Shown piece after piece: positions 43,517-51,989 of a stretch of 64,000 nucleotides of DNA. The DNA lies in contig NZ_JAPFQA010000020.1 of NCBI RefSeq assembly GCF_027563465.1, positions 1 to 64,000 of the forward strand, read 5' to 3'. This DNA comes from Mesorhizobium qingshengii (lineage in GTDB: Bacteria; Pseudomonadota; Alphaproteobacteria; Rhizobiales; Rhizobiaceae). The position numbers and the translations under genes are program-made. How positions within the stretch are numbered: position 1 is the stretch's first letter; each line of letters starts with the position of its first letter. The notes beneath the pieces were generated by a model. It was not told the origin of the DNA, made no database searches, and saw nothing but the letters and a program-made list of their open reading frames with translations.

Positions 43517-44791
43517 ATGCAGAAGGATACATCTCGCGAGGACACATCGGCCATCTTGTCGAACATGGGCAAGCTGCTGCCCCATCTTGAGGCGCTCTAC
43601 AAGGACATTCACGCCCATCCGGAACTCTCGATGCAGGAGACGCGGACTGCGGGCCTCGCCGCGGACGGGCTCAGGAAAGCCGGCTACGAAGTGACGACCG
43701 GGGTCGGCAGGACGGGTGTCGTGGGACTGCTCCGCAACGGCAAGGGACCGACGGTGATGCTGCGTGCCGATATGGACGCGCTGCCGATTGCCGAGAACAC
43801 CGGCCTTGCCTATGCCAGTCAGGTCACGGCGACGGACGCCGAGGGAAAAACCGTACCAGTGGCGCATATGTGCGGCCACGACATGCACGTCGCCTGGCTG
43901 GTTGGTGCGGCAACATTGCTGTCGCAGACGCGTGATGTCTGGAAGGGTACCTTAATGCCTGTCTTCCAGCCCGGTGAGGAAACCGCGCAAGGCGCCCAGG
44001 CCATGATCGACGACGGCCTTCTTAAACGCTTTCCCACGCCCGATGTGGTGCTCGGCCAGCATGTCATGGTCGGCCCGGCGGGCAGTGTCGCCGGCAGCGC
44101 CGGACCAATCACCTCCGCGGCCGACAGCTTGCAAATCCGTCTGTTCGGGCGCGGAGCGCATGGCTCGATGCCGCAGGCGAGCATCGATCCGGTCGTCATG
44201 GCGGCATCCGTTGTCCTGCGGCTTCAGACCATCGTTTCGCGCGAGGTTGCCGCCACGGATGCCGCAGTGGTCACCGTCGGCGTGTTGCAGGCCGGCACCA
44301 AGGAAAACGTCATTCCCGACGATGCCATCATCAAGCTCAACGTTCGCACCTTCGATGCCGGTGTGCGCAAGCACGTGCTTGCGGCGATCGAACGCATCGT
44401 CAATGCCGAAGCCGAAGCCTCGGGCGCCCCGCGCAAGCCGGAGATCACCCCGCTCGACCGCTACCCTCTCAACGTGAACGACGAGGCCGCGAGCAATCGC
44501 ATTGCCGAGGCTTTTCGCGCGTATTTTTCCGCCGACCGGGTAAAACACACGGGCCCCGCGCCGGCCAGCGAGGATTTCGGCTGCTTCGGCACCGCTTGGC
44601 AGGTGCCTTCGGTGTTCTGGTTCGTGGGCGGCAGTGATCCCAGCATCTATGCGAAGGCCAAGGCGGCGGGCAAGCTGAACGAACTGCCGGTCAATCACAG
44701 CCCACAATTCGCGCCGGTCCTGCATCCGACCTTGGAAACAGGTGTCGAAGCGCTGGTTGTCGCAGCGCTGGCCTGGCTTGGCGCGGCCTGA
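43517..44791 (+). CDS. M20-family amidohydrolase
   Basis: A 424-residue metal-dependent amidohydrolase of the M20D type, which cleaves N-acyl amino acids, hippurate-like or indole-acetyl amides. The dinuclear metal site residues are visible: MCGHDMH near residue 116-122, QPGEET near 153-158 with the catalytic Glu, an HVMVGPAGS His, GRGAHGSMPQ in the lid/dimer region and PASEDFG near the end. The N-terminal HAHPELSMQETRT start is typical. RBS TAGGAG precedes the ATG. No transporter or regulator is adjacent to hint at the substrate. Confidence 0.9.
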   Translation: MQKDTSREDTSAILSNMGKLLPHLEALYKDIHAHPELSMQETRTAGLAADGLRKAGYEVTTGVGRTGVVGLLRNGKGPTVMLRADMDALPIAENTGLAYASQVTATDAEGKTVPVAHMCGHDMHVAWLVGAATLLSQTRDVWKGTLMPVFQPGEETAQGAQAMIDDGLLKRFPTPDVVLGQHVMVGPAGSVAGSAGPITSAADSLQIRLFGRGAHGSMPQASIDPVVMAASVVLRLQTIVSREVAATDAAVVTVGVLQAGTKENVIPDDAIIKLNVRTFDAGVRKHVLAAIERIVNAEAEASGAPRKPEITPLDRYPLNVNDEAASNRIAEAFRAYFSADRVKHTGPAPASEDFGCFGTAWQVPSVFWFVGGSDPSIYAKAKAAGKLNELPVNHSPQFAPVLHPTLETGVEALVVAALAWLGAA

Positions 44792-44929
44792 GGTGCCTTG
44801 CCTGGGGCATGGCGGAGCGAGCGCGTCGGGTAGAGCCTGTAAGTCGACCTGGCGCTTTTGCGTATCGGTTTCCGACTGCCATCTCGCGCCTTCGGACCGA
44901 CGCGCTAAGCTCTTGCGGGCGGAACCACG

Positions 44930-45598
44930 ATGAACACCCTTGAAACCTTCGTGCATGTTCTCGACCTGATCGGCACCTTCGTTTTCGCAATCAGTGGGGC
45001 GGTTGCTGCCGTCAACCGCCGCCTCGACATATTCGGCATCCTCGTTTTATCCTTCGTGGCAGGAAATTTTGGCGGGATCACCCGCGACCTGCTGATCGGC
45101 GCAGTGCCGCCTGCCGGCCTGACCGATGGACGATATCTGCTGGTTTCTGTCTTCGCAGGGCTGATCACCTTCTTCTGGTATGCCGGCGTCGACAGGCTGC
45201 GCAGTCCCGTGCTCCTGTTCGATGCGGCGGGACTATCGCTTTTTGCAGTCGCGGGCGCGCAGAAGGCGATCGAGTTCGGCTTGAACCCGATGATGGCCGC
45301 GCTCCTGGGCATGCTGACCGGTATCGGCGGCGGCATGACGCGTGACGTCCTGCTCGCAGAGATCCCCCAAGTGCTGCGTTCCGATCTCTATGCCGTTGCC
45401 GCATTAGCCGGCGCATCCATCGTCGTCATCGGCTATGTGCTGGGTCTTTCCTACGGCGTCTCGGCCCTGGCTGGAGGTGGGGTGTGCTTTGGCCTTCGCT
45501 TCATGGCAATCCGATACGACTGGCGTCTGCCCGTCGCACATCTGTCGGCGCGAGGACGGGCGGAAGCAAACCCTTCGGACGAGGAACCACCGCGTTGA
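44930..45598 (+). CDS. TRIC/UPF0126-type cation channel family protein
   Basis: A 222-residue membrane protein with seven helices made of two repeats: LDLIGTFVFAISGAVAAVNRRLDIFGILVLSFVAGNFGGITRDLLIG and LLFDAAGLSLFAVAGAQKAIEF with GIGGGMTRDVLL. The GG-(I/M)-TRD motif in each repeat is the hallmark of the prokaryotic trimeric intracellular cation channel family. About 330 bp downstream lies a decayed copy of its 3' end. No ribosome binding site better than GCGGAACC was seen. Confidence 0.9.
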   Translation: MNTLETFVHVLDLIGTFVFAISGAVAAVNRRLDIFGILVLSFVAGNFGGITRDLLIGAVPPAGLTDGRYLLVSVFAGLITFFWYAGVDRLRSPVLLFDAAGLSLFAVAGAQKAIEFGLNPMMAALLGMLTGIGGGMTRDVLLAEIPQVLRSDLYAVAALAGASIVVIGYVLGLSYGVSALAGGGVCFGLRFMAIRYDWRLPVAHLSARGRAEANPSDEEPPR

Positions 45599-46174
45599 AC
45601 CTCGGCGATCGCCGCGCTGGCCAAATGGAGCCCGCTGCCGTTTTGGGACGCTTGCGGCGGCCAGGATGGCTGCCCCCCGGATCCAGCGACCAGCCCGACT
45701 GGCGAGGCCATTTTAGCCGTCGACATCAGGCAAGAGGACCTTGATCTGTGTCGAACCCATCCGTCGAGCCCCAAAGGACCACTCTCTGGTAGCCTCCTAT
45801 GTCGGCGCCATGCGCAAGCGCCACACCGACATGAAAGCAGGCAGGCTTGACCTCAATCCTGAAATCGAAAGCCGGCTCATCGTCATCGACCGAATCCGAC
45901 GCCTTTCCATCGTCAGCAAGCGATCAGGCGTTCGCCTTCAGACCGGGAGTAGCATTGTGCTTCGGTCTGCGGTTGCTGGGCATTGGCGTCTGCCGTCGCA
46001 TGTCTTTCCGTGCGAGGACGAAGGGAAGCTGACGCTGCGCGTGAACCCTTGCTGACCTGGCCTGCCTGCCGGTGCGGCGCACCGCGGCCACGGTGGTATT
46101 TGCAATTGGGACTGGCGCCTGTCGTTGAATAGGCGGATACTGTCATGGGGGTCGGTGGAACAGGAGACCGCCAC
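45599..46174. other. Gap with a TRIC-gene tail remnant
   Basis: Except for the remnant at about 45925-46030, this stretch shows no recognised gene. The open frame 45741-46055 has a plausible middle (PKDHSLVASYVGAMRKRHTDMK) but no family match and no RBS. Confidence 0.4.
45925..46030 (+). pseudogene. Decayed copy of the 3' end of the TRIC gene
   Basis: FRPGVALCFGLRLLGI, then in a shifted frame HWRLPSHVFPCEDEG, parallels the C-terminus of the intact gene (GGGVCFGLRFMAIRYDWRLPVAHLSARGR). The nucleotide similarity covers about 100 bp with a small deletion between the two parts. It suggests a former tandem duplicate, now almost gone. Confidence 0.5.
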
Positions 46175-46747
46175 ATGACCACGCACAAGGTCGGCTATCT
46201 GATCGGCAGCCTCGCAAAAGCTTCGATCAACCGCAAGCTCGCGACAGCACTCGTCCAGCTTGCCCCGCCGGAGCTGGAGATGTCGGAGATCTCCTTCAAG
46301 GATTTGCCGCTCTACAGCTACGACTACGATGCGGATTTTCCGCCTGTCGCGCGTGCCTTCAAGGACGCCATCGCCTCGGTCGAGGCCGTCCTTTTCGTCA
46401 CACCGGAGTATAACCGCTCGGTCCCGGGCGGGCTCAAGAACGCCATCGACTGGGCGAGCCGCCCATATGGCAAGAATTCCTTCGCCCGCAAGCCGTCGGC
46501 CGTCATCGGGACATCACCCGGAACCATCGGAACCGCCGTGGCCCAGCAGAGCCTGCGCAGCGTGCTCAGCTTCTGCAACTCGCCGCAGATGAACGCGCCG
46601 GAAGCCTATATCCAGTTCACGCCGGGCCTGATCACGGACAGCGGCGAAGTGACCGTTGAATCCACCGAGCAGTTCTTGCGCAACTACATGGCGGAATTCC
46701 ATATGTTCATTGCACGGGTCCTCCAGGTGCTTCCCAAAGACGCCTGA
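46175..46747 (+). CDS. NADPH-dependent FMN reductase family protein
   Basis: A 190-residue flavodoxin-like reductase of the ArsH/ChrR/WrbA-related NADPH:FMN group. Signature parts: GYLIGSLAKASINRKLA phosphate loop, LPLYSYDYDADFPPVARAFKDAI, LFVTPEYNRSVPGGLKNAIDWAS (the diagnostic PEYN block) and SAVIGTSPGTIGTAVAQQSLR. Such enzymes reduce quinones, chromate or free FMN. ATG at 46175 has CAGGAG upstream. It is the first of five same-strand genes leading to the second dehydrogenase complex. Confidence 0.92.
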   Translation: MTTHKVGYLIGSLAKASINRKLATALVQLAPPELEMSEISFKDLPLYSYDYDADFPPVARAFKDAIASVEAVLFVTPEYNRSVPGGLKNAIDWASRPYGKNSFARKPSAVIGTSPGTIGTAVAQQSLRSVLSFCNSPQMNAPEAYIQFTPGLITDSGEVTVESTEQFLRNYMAEFHMFIARVLQVLPKDA

Positions 46748-46844
46748 CGTCGCTTCAAGTCCAGGCGCTGTCACGATGTTGCGTTTTCCGATACCGTCGC
46801 GGCTGGCAACTGATCGTTGACAGCCTTTCACCAGGGAGGTTCTC

Positions 46845-47255
46845 GTGATTGATCTTGTGACCGCGCCCTATGCGATATTGCTCCTTCGACTTTGCCTTGG
46901 GGCCATGTTCATTGCGCATGCGATGCTCAAGTGGCGCGTGTTCACCATTCCGGGGACCATCGCCTTCTTCAACTCCCTGGGTCTCCCGGGCTGGTTGGCC
47001 TACGCAACCATTGCCGCCGAACTGGGTGGAGCCGCGTGTCTCATCCTCGGGATTTATCCGCGTTGTGTGGCTTTGCTGCTCATCCCCCTCATTGTTGGAA
47101 CGATCGTGACCGTTCACGGCAAGAAGGGATGGCTGTTCAGCAATACCGATGGCGGATGGGAATATCCGGCTTTTTGGGCGGCGGTTCTCTTAGCCGTATT
47201 TCTTCTGGGTGACGGCGCGGCCACGCTGGTCGCCTCGCCGCATCTTGGGTTTTGA
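46845..47255 (+). CDS. DoxX-family membrane protein
   Basis: A 136-residue four-helix protein with the DoxX pattern: RLCLGAMFIAHAMLKWRVFTIPGTIAFFNSLGLPG, AAELGGAACLILGIYPRCVALLLIPLIVGTI and HGKKGWLFSNTDGGWEYPAFWAAVLLAVFLLGDG. Members act in thiosulfate-quinone or other quinone-linked systems, many with unknown substrate. GTG start after GGGAGG. Its place before a quinone- or cytochrome-linked dehydrogenase fits a redox role. Confidence 0.88.
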   Translation: MIDLVTAPYAILLLRLCLGAMFIAHAMLKWRVFTIPGTIAFFNSLGLPGWLAYATIAAELGGAACLILGIYPRCVALLLIPLIVGTIVTVHGKKGWLFSNTDGGWEYPAFWAAVLLAVFLLGDGAATLVASPHLGF

Positions 47256-47321
47256 ACAGGTGATATGCCGGACGCAAGATCGCGATCGTGTCAGGGCATC
47301 GGGGTGACCGAGGACAGGCCC

Positions 47322-47822
47322 ATGGAACAGGTTGTCGACCAACCGAACGCCGCCCGCCGGTTGCTGCTTTTCGGGCTTGTTTCGGCCTATACCGCATCCT
47401 TGATCCCGTGGGCGCTGGCCCAGGAGGTGACGGAGGCGGATACGGCGCCGTTCGTTGCGCTGTCGGCCATCCTTGCAGGGCGCCAATCACTGGATTCGGT
47501 CCAGGCGTTGCGGCTCTACAAGGCCCTTGTCGCCGACGATCCCGGGTTCCCCGCGGCCGCGAAAGCGCTGCTCGACACGATCGAGCAGCGCCGGATCGAT
47601 CCCATGCAATTGCAGAAGACGCTGGACGACGAGAAGTCACCGCTCAAGCTTGTGCCCTGGCGGATCATGACGGCCTGGTACATGGGCATTGTCGGCGACG
47701 GGGCCAAGGCGCGCTGCCTGGCGTTCGAGACCGCGCTCAACGCCCAGGCGGTCGCTGACGTGCTGAAGCCGCCGACCTACGCTTATGGCGCCTACGGCAG
47801 CTGGACCAGAAAACCAACCTGA
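47322..47822 (+). CDS. FAD-dependent sugar dehydrogenase small (gamma) subunit
   Basis: A 166-residue Tat-type subunit of the sorbitol/glucose dehydrogenase gamma family. NAARRLLLFGLVSAYTASLIPWALA is an atypical twin-arginine signal, followed by DTAPFVALSAILAGRQSLD, RLYKALVADDPGFPAAAKALLDTI and, at the end, ILTAWYMGIVG-like and ALNAQAVADVLKPPTYAYGAYGSW blocks that define the family. It serves as export chaperone for the FAD subunit encoded ten bases downstream. ATG 47322 is preferred to 47265 since it starts shortly before the signal and has GAGGA upstream. Confidence 0.88.
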   Translation: MEQVVDQPNAARRLLLFGLVSAYTASLIPWALAQEVTEADTAPFVALSAILAGRQSLDSVQALRLYKALVADDPGFPAAAKALLDTIEQRRIDPMQLQKTLDDEKSPLKLVPWRIMTAWYMGIVGDGAKARCLAFETALNAQAVADVLKPPTYAYGAYGSWTRKPT

Positions 47823-47831
47823 GGAAAACGC

Positions 47832-49460
47832 ATGGCCGACGCCCTATCAGCGGATTTTGTTGTCGTCGGCTCGGGGATCATCGGTTCGCTCGTGGCGCGA
47901 AAGCTCGCGCTGGCTGGTGCGTCGGTCATCATTCTCGAAGCGGGCCCGCGCGTTACCCGCGGCGAGCTGGTGGCACGCTTTCGCAACTCACCGCGTCGCA
48001 GCGACTGGATGTCGCCCTATCCGCCCGCAGCCTGGGCGCCACACCCGGTCTATCAGCCTGAGCCGAACAATTACCTCATGCAGGCCGGCCCCTATCCCTA
48101 CGCCGCCGAGTACATCCGGCAGGTCGGCGGTACGACATGGCATTGGGCGGCCCATGCCTGGCGAAACCTGCCCAACGACTTCAGGGTCAAGAGCCTTTAC
48201 GATGTCGGCGTCGACTGGCCGATGACCTATGAAGACCTTGAGCCATTCTATCAGGAAGCCGAGGAGATCATGGGTGTGTCGGGCGCACCCAATACCGGCT
48301 CGCCTCGCAAAAGGCCCTTTCCCATGGAACCGGTCGCCGAACCCTATGCCATGCGGCGCCTGCGCGAGCGGCTAGCGTCCGACTATCAAGTCGTCTCCAA
48401 CACCACGGCGCGCAACAGCCGGCCCTATGACGGACGGCCCGCCTGCTGCGGCAACAACTCGTGCCAGCCGATCTGCCCCATCGACGCCCAATACCACGGC
48501 GGGCTTGCAGCGGAAGCCGCCGAAGGGGCTGGAGCAAGGCTGCTCCCGAACGCCAATGTCTACAAGCTTGAACATGAAGAGAAGGGCCGTATCGCGGCAG
48601 CGCTCTACTACGATCCCGACAAGGCTTCACACCGGGTTGCTGGCAAGACCTTCATCGTTGCCGCCAACGGCATCGAGAGCCCGCGCCTGTTGCTGGTGTC
48701 GGCAAGCGACAAGTTTCCCAAAGGCCTTGCCAACAGCTCCGACATGGTCGGCCGCAACCTTATGGATCATCCCAGCACCTCGCTGACCTTCGACGCGGAC
48801 GAGGACGTATGGCTGGGGCGCGGACCGCAAAGCCCGAGTTCCATCAACACCATGCGCGACGGCGCGTTCCGGTCCCAGCATTCGCCCTACCGGCTCGACT
48901 TCACCAACATCTCGCGGGTCGATGGCGCGACGAAGAGCCTGATCGCGGCGGGCATCTACGGCAGCGAACTCGAGAAGCGCTTGCGCTTCAGCGCGGCTCG
49001 CGAGATGAACGTGAAAAATGTGCTGGAGGTGCTGCCGGACCCTGAGCATCGGATTACGCTGAGCTCCGAAAAGGACGCGATGGGCATTCCGAAGCCAGAA
49101 GCGCATTATGCCATCGCCGACTACACCAGGCGCGGTCACGAGCGTTCGCAGCAGGACTTTCGGCGCATCGCCGAGTTGATGGGTGGAACGAACCTGCGCT
49201 TCAGCAAGGACGGCGACTTCGCCAACAACCAGCATATCTGCGGCACGCTGAGCATGGGCAGCGATCCCAAGACCTCGGTCTGCGACCAGTGGGGACGCGC
49301 GCACGACCACGAGAACCTGTTCCTTGCCAGCACCGGCGTGCTGCCGACATCGGCGACCTGCAACTCGACGGAGAACGGTCTTGCGGTGGCGCTCCGCGCG
49401 GTGGCTCATATGCTGGGGCAGCACAACACCTCGACCGCCGCGGGCGAGGCCAAGACATGA
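47832..49460 (+). CDS. GMC-family FAD dehydrogenase, catalytic subunit with Fe-S site
   Basis: A 542-residue catalytic subunit like the alpha subunit of Burkholderia FAD-glucose dehydrogenase. The FAD motif VVGSGIIGSLVARKLALAGA is at residues 10-29. A cysteine cluster CC-x4-C-x3-C at 205, 206, 211 and 215 (CCGNNSCQPIC) corresponds to the 3Fe-4S site known in that enzyme. The active-site end has NNQHICGTLSMG with the catalytic His and CNSTENGLAVAL with the catalytic Asn. No own signal peptide. The stop overlaps the cytochrome start (ATGA). The natural sugar is unknown. Confidence 0.92.
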   Translation: MADALSADFVVVGSGIIGSLVARKLALAGASVIILEAGPRVTRGELVARFRNSPRRSDWMSPYPPAAWAPHPVYQPEPNNYLMQAGPYPYAAEYIRQVGGTTWHWAAHAWRNLPNDFRVKSLYDVGVDWPMTYEDLEPFYQEAEEIMGVSGAPNTGSPRKRPFPMEPVAEPYAMRRLRERLASDYQVVSNTTARNSRPYDGRPACCGNNSCQPICPIDAQYHGGLAAEAAEGAGARLLPNANVYKLEHEEKGRIAAALYYDPDKASHRVAGKTFIVAANGIESPRLLLVSASDKFPKGLANSSDMVGRNLMDHPSTSLTFDADEDVWLGRGPQSPSSINTMRDGAFRSQHSPYRLDFTNISRVDGATKSLIAAGIYGSELEKRLRFSAAREMNVKNVLEVLPDPEHRITLSSEKDAMGIPKPEAHYAIADYTRRGHERSQQDFRRIAELMGGTNLRFSKDGDFANNQHICGTLSMGSDPKTSVCDQWGRAHDHENLFLASTGVLPTSATCNSTENGLAVALRAVAHMLGQHNTSTAAGEAKT

Positions 49461-50854
49461 ACCGCCTGATGCCCCGCCTGTCCAGCCGCGTTGCCGTCGC
49501 CCTGGCATTGTCGGCTGTCGCCCCGGTTGTCACAACCCCTGCCTTTGCCGGCGATGCGGATCTGATCGCCGCCGGCAAATATATTGCCACGGCGTCCGAC
49601 TGCGTGGCCTGCCACACCGCACCCGGCGGCGAAATCATGGCTGGTGGTCTTGCCATTGAGACGCCGATCGGGCCGATCATGTCGACCAACATCACGCCGT
49701 CGAAGGAAAACGGCATCGGCAAATACACGCTGCAGCAGTTCGACACGGCGTTGCGCAAGGGCGTGCGCGCCGACGGCAAGCATCTCTATCCGGCGATGCC
49801 CTACACAGCCTATGCGTTGCTTTCGGATGATGACGTCGCTGCGCTATATGCCTATTTCATGAATGGCGTGACCTCAGTGGAAACCCGCCCGGCTGAAACC
49901 AGGCTGCCGTTCCCGTTCAACCTCCGCTTTTCGATGGCGGCCTGGAACCTGCTGTTCCTCGACAATGGTCCGTTCAAGTCAGACGCGGCCCACGACGGCG
50001 AATGGAACCGTGGCGCCTATCTGGTGCGCGGACCGGCGCATTGCGGCACCTGCCACACACCGCGCAATCTGTTCATGGCGGAAAAGATATCGAGCGAAAT
50101 GAGCGGCGGCGATGTCGGCCTCTGGCATGCGCCCAACATCACGTCCGATGCCAACAGCGGCGTCGGTGGATGGAGCGTCGAGGAACTCGTTGCCTACATG
50201 CGGGATGGCCACGCCATGGGCAAGAGTCAGGCGGCCGGCCCGATGGCGGAAGCTGTCGACAACAGCTTGCGATTCTTGACGCCTGGAGATCTGCGGGCGA
50301 TCGCGGTCTACGTGAAAACCGTCCCGCCAGTTCACGACACGGCCGACACGCAGCCCGTCTTTGCCTGGGGCAGCCCGTCTGATGACCTGGCGGGCGTCCG
50401 CGGTGTGGCGTTGCCGCTGGATCGCAACAGCATGACGGGACCGCAACTCTACGACGCCTACTGCGCAACATGCCACCAGGCACAAGGCCAAGGAAGCTTC
50501 GATGGTGGCCTGCCTTCGCTGCTGCACAACACGGCGCTGGGGCGGGCAAATACCAACAATCTGGTTATCGTGATGCTTGAGGGACTGCATCGCCAACCGG
50601 GGGTGTTGATGCCGGGTTTCGCCAAGGAACTGTCCGACACCCAGATCGCCGCCCTGGCTTCGTATCTCATCGAGAATTTCGGCAATCCGGCCGCCAAGGT
50701 AACTGTCGGACAGGTTGCCGAATTGCGGGCGGGCCCTGCCAAATCCGCTCTGGTGACGGTGGCTCGGACTGTCTTGGCCTTGGGTGCGCTGGTCGTGATT
50801 GGCTTTGTTGCCTGGCTCTTGCGACGGCGGAAGACAACCGCGCGAACAGCCTAG
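49457..50854 (+). CDS. Trihaem cytochrome c subunit of the dehydrogenase
   Basis: A 465-residue membrane-anchored cytochrome with a Sec signal (cleavage near AFA, residue 31) and three haem sites: CVACH (Cys49), CGTCH (Cys196) and CATCH (Cys336). Each is followed by the usual Met region (for example ALYAYFMNGV and VMLEGLHRQPGVLMPGF). A C-terminal helix (VLALGALVVIGFVAWLL) ends in an Arg/Lys-rich tail anchoring it to the inner membrane. It is the beta subunit that hands electrons to ubiquinone or an oxidase in related gluconate, sorbitol and glucose dehydrogenases. It overlaps the GMC gene by four bases. Confidence 0.94.
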   Translation: MNRLMPRLSSRVAVALALSAVAPVVTTPAFAGDADLIAAGKYIATASDCVACHTAPGGEIMAGGLAIETPIGPIMSTNITPSKENGIGKYTLQQFDTALRKGVRADGKHLYPAMPYTAYALLSDDDVAALYAYFMNGVTSVETRPAETRLPFPFNLRFSMAAWNLLFLDNGPFKSDAAHDGEWNRGAYLVRGPAHCGTCHTPRNLFMAEKISSEMSGGDVGLWHAPNITSDANSGVGGWSVEELVAYMRDGHAMGKSQAAGPMAEAVDNSLRFLTPGDLRAIAVYVKTVPPVHDTADTQPVFAWGSPSDDLAGVRGVALPLDRNSMTGPQLYDAYCATCHQAQGQGSFDGGLPSLLHNTALGRANTNNLVIVMLEGLHRQPGVLMPGFAKELSDTQIAALASYLIENFGNPAAKVTVGQVAELRAGPAKSALVTVARTVLALGALVVIGFVAWLLRRRKTTARTA

Positions 50855-50909
50855 ATCCGGGCACGCGGAAGTTTGTCGGTTGGTGTCCTTTCACTCCCGG
50901 CATTGACAG

Positions 50910-51611
50910 TCACGGCTGTCTTGCAACGCGGGTTCCTTCATACACCAGCGAATCACGAAGGTTTCGCATCTCGGTGCCTAGAAATTCCGGCAAAAGGGAG
51001 AGCGGCGCGGGCTTGGTCTCGCCGCAGATGGCATCGGACAGCATCGCCAGCGCGTGGTTGACCTCTCTGTCGCCGTCAGGTCCGTAGGCTAGCCGCTGCG
51101 CCACGACGACAGCTGGCCACATCCGCCCTGCAGCATCGCGGGGCCGCAGTGACGCACCCGAACTGGCATCATAGGCCTGGAGGGGGGCTATGGTGCGGTG
51201 CTGGAGGTCTCGGCGCGCCTGTCGCGCAGCGCTGGTCGTGACCGCTCCCTCGACGGCGTGGCCGAGCGTTGTTTTCAGCGCCGCCAGAGTGTCGACGAGC
51301 TCCCGCGGAATACGCACGGCCACGGTGCGGGGTGTCAGCAACAAGACCCCCAGACCGGTCGCGCAGCCGATAAAGGTGTCGTTGCCGCGCACCCAGAGCA
51401 GGTGCCCTGCATCCGGCACTGGATGCCCACCGGACGCGATGGTCAGAGCTGCTGCCGTGATGAACACGACGGCAAGCGCATAGTTGCGGATCACGCACAT
51501 CTCGAACCCAAGCAGCCGCAGCGGACACCTTACGACCCCGAGCGGCATCGCGACGGAGGCTGTGATGGCGGATTCACCGTCGATGCATCCGCCATGATCC
51601 TCAGGATACAT
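50910..51611 (-). CDS. FUSC-like membrane protein, probably a fragment
   Basis: A 233-residue frame with a fusaric-acid-resistance (FUSC) type segment: EMCVIRNYALAVVFITAAALTIASGG, GNDTFIGCATGLGVLLLTPR, followed by a soluble helical region. Intact FUSC proteins have about 350 residues or more, with an N-terminal membrane block that is missing here, and the first 30 residues look random. It is probably the C-terminal half of a broken exporter. It is convergent with the trihaem cytochrome gene. Confidence 0.6.
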   Translation of the reverse strand: MYPEDHGGCIDGESAITASVAMPLGVVRCPLRLLGFEMCVIRNYALAVVFITAAALTIASGGHPVPDAGHLLWVRGNDTFIGCATGLGVLLLTPRTVAVRIPRELVDTLAALKTTLGHAVEGAVTTSAARQARRDLQHRTIAPLQAYDASSGASLRPRDAAGRMWPAVVVAQRLAYGPDGDREVNHALAMLSDAICGETKPAPLSLLPEFLGTEMRNLRDSLVYEGTRVARQP

Positions 51612-51989
51612 TTGCGACAGCCTGCGCGCGCAGGCAAGCGCGGCGCGTTGAAAAAGACCCTCGTCCCCTTCCGAGCGTCAGAACCTGTTCGCGACCTTGT
51701 CAAGACGCGTCGTGAACCAGCGCGTCCCGGATCGCAAGCTTGCGTTGGGCGCGTCGGCGATGGTCCACGACGCTCGATCCTTCGGGCGAAGAGAAAATGC
51801 GTCGCTCGCCAACGAGTTTGCGTTTGGACAAAGTCTGTTGCGACCGGCCGGCTAGACTTTGGGCGGGTCTGCTCATCGTCTGCAGCGCGAGCGGCCACAA
51901 CGGCAAAGGGCCCCGTCGCGGAACGCCACAGGGGAGTCTCGACGGTTTTGGAGCGCTGTCCGTCATGAAGGCGCTGCGAGGAAACGGTT
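51612..51989. other. Promoter region of the denitrification-associated operon
   Basis: Non-coding by inspection apart from the TTTG-N8-CAAA box at 51817-51832; open frames here have no motif. Confidence 0.5.
51817..51832. promoter_or_regulatory. NnrR/Dnr-type box
   Basis: TTTGCGTTTGGACAAA fits TTTG-N8-CAAA. It is 158 bp upstream of the membrane-protein gene starting at 51990. Two further boxes with the same TTTGCG start precede pseudoazurin and nosR. Confidence 0.6.

Noticed and set aside
45741..46055. 104-codon ORF as a gene
   Set aside because: No RBS or family match, and its second half is the TRIC remnant read in a wrong frame.
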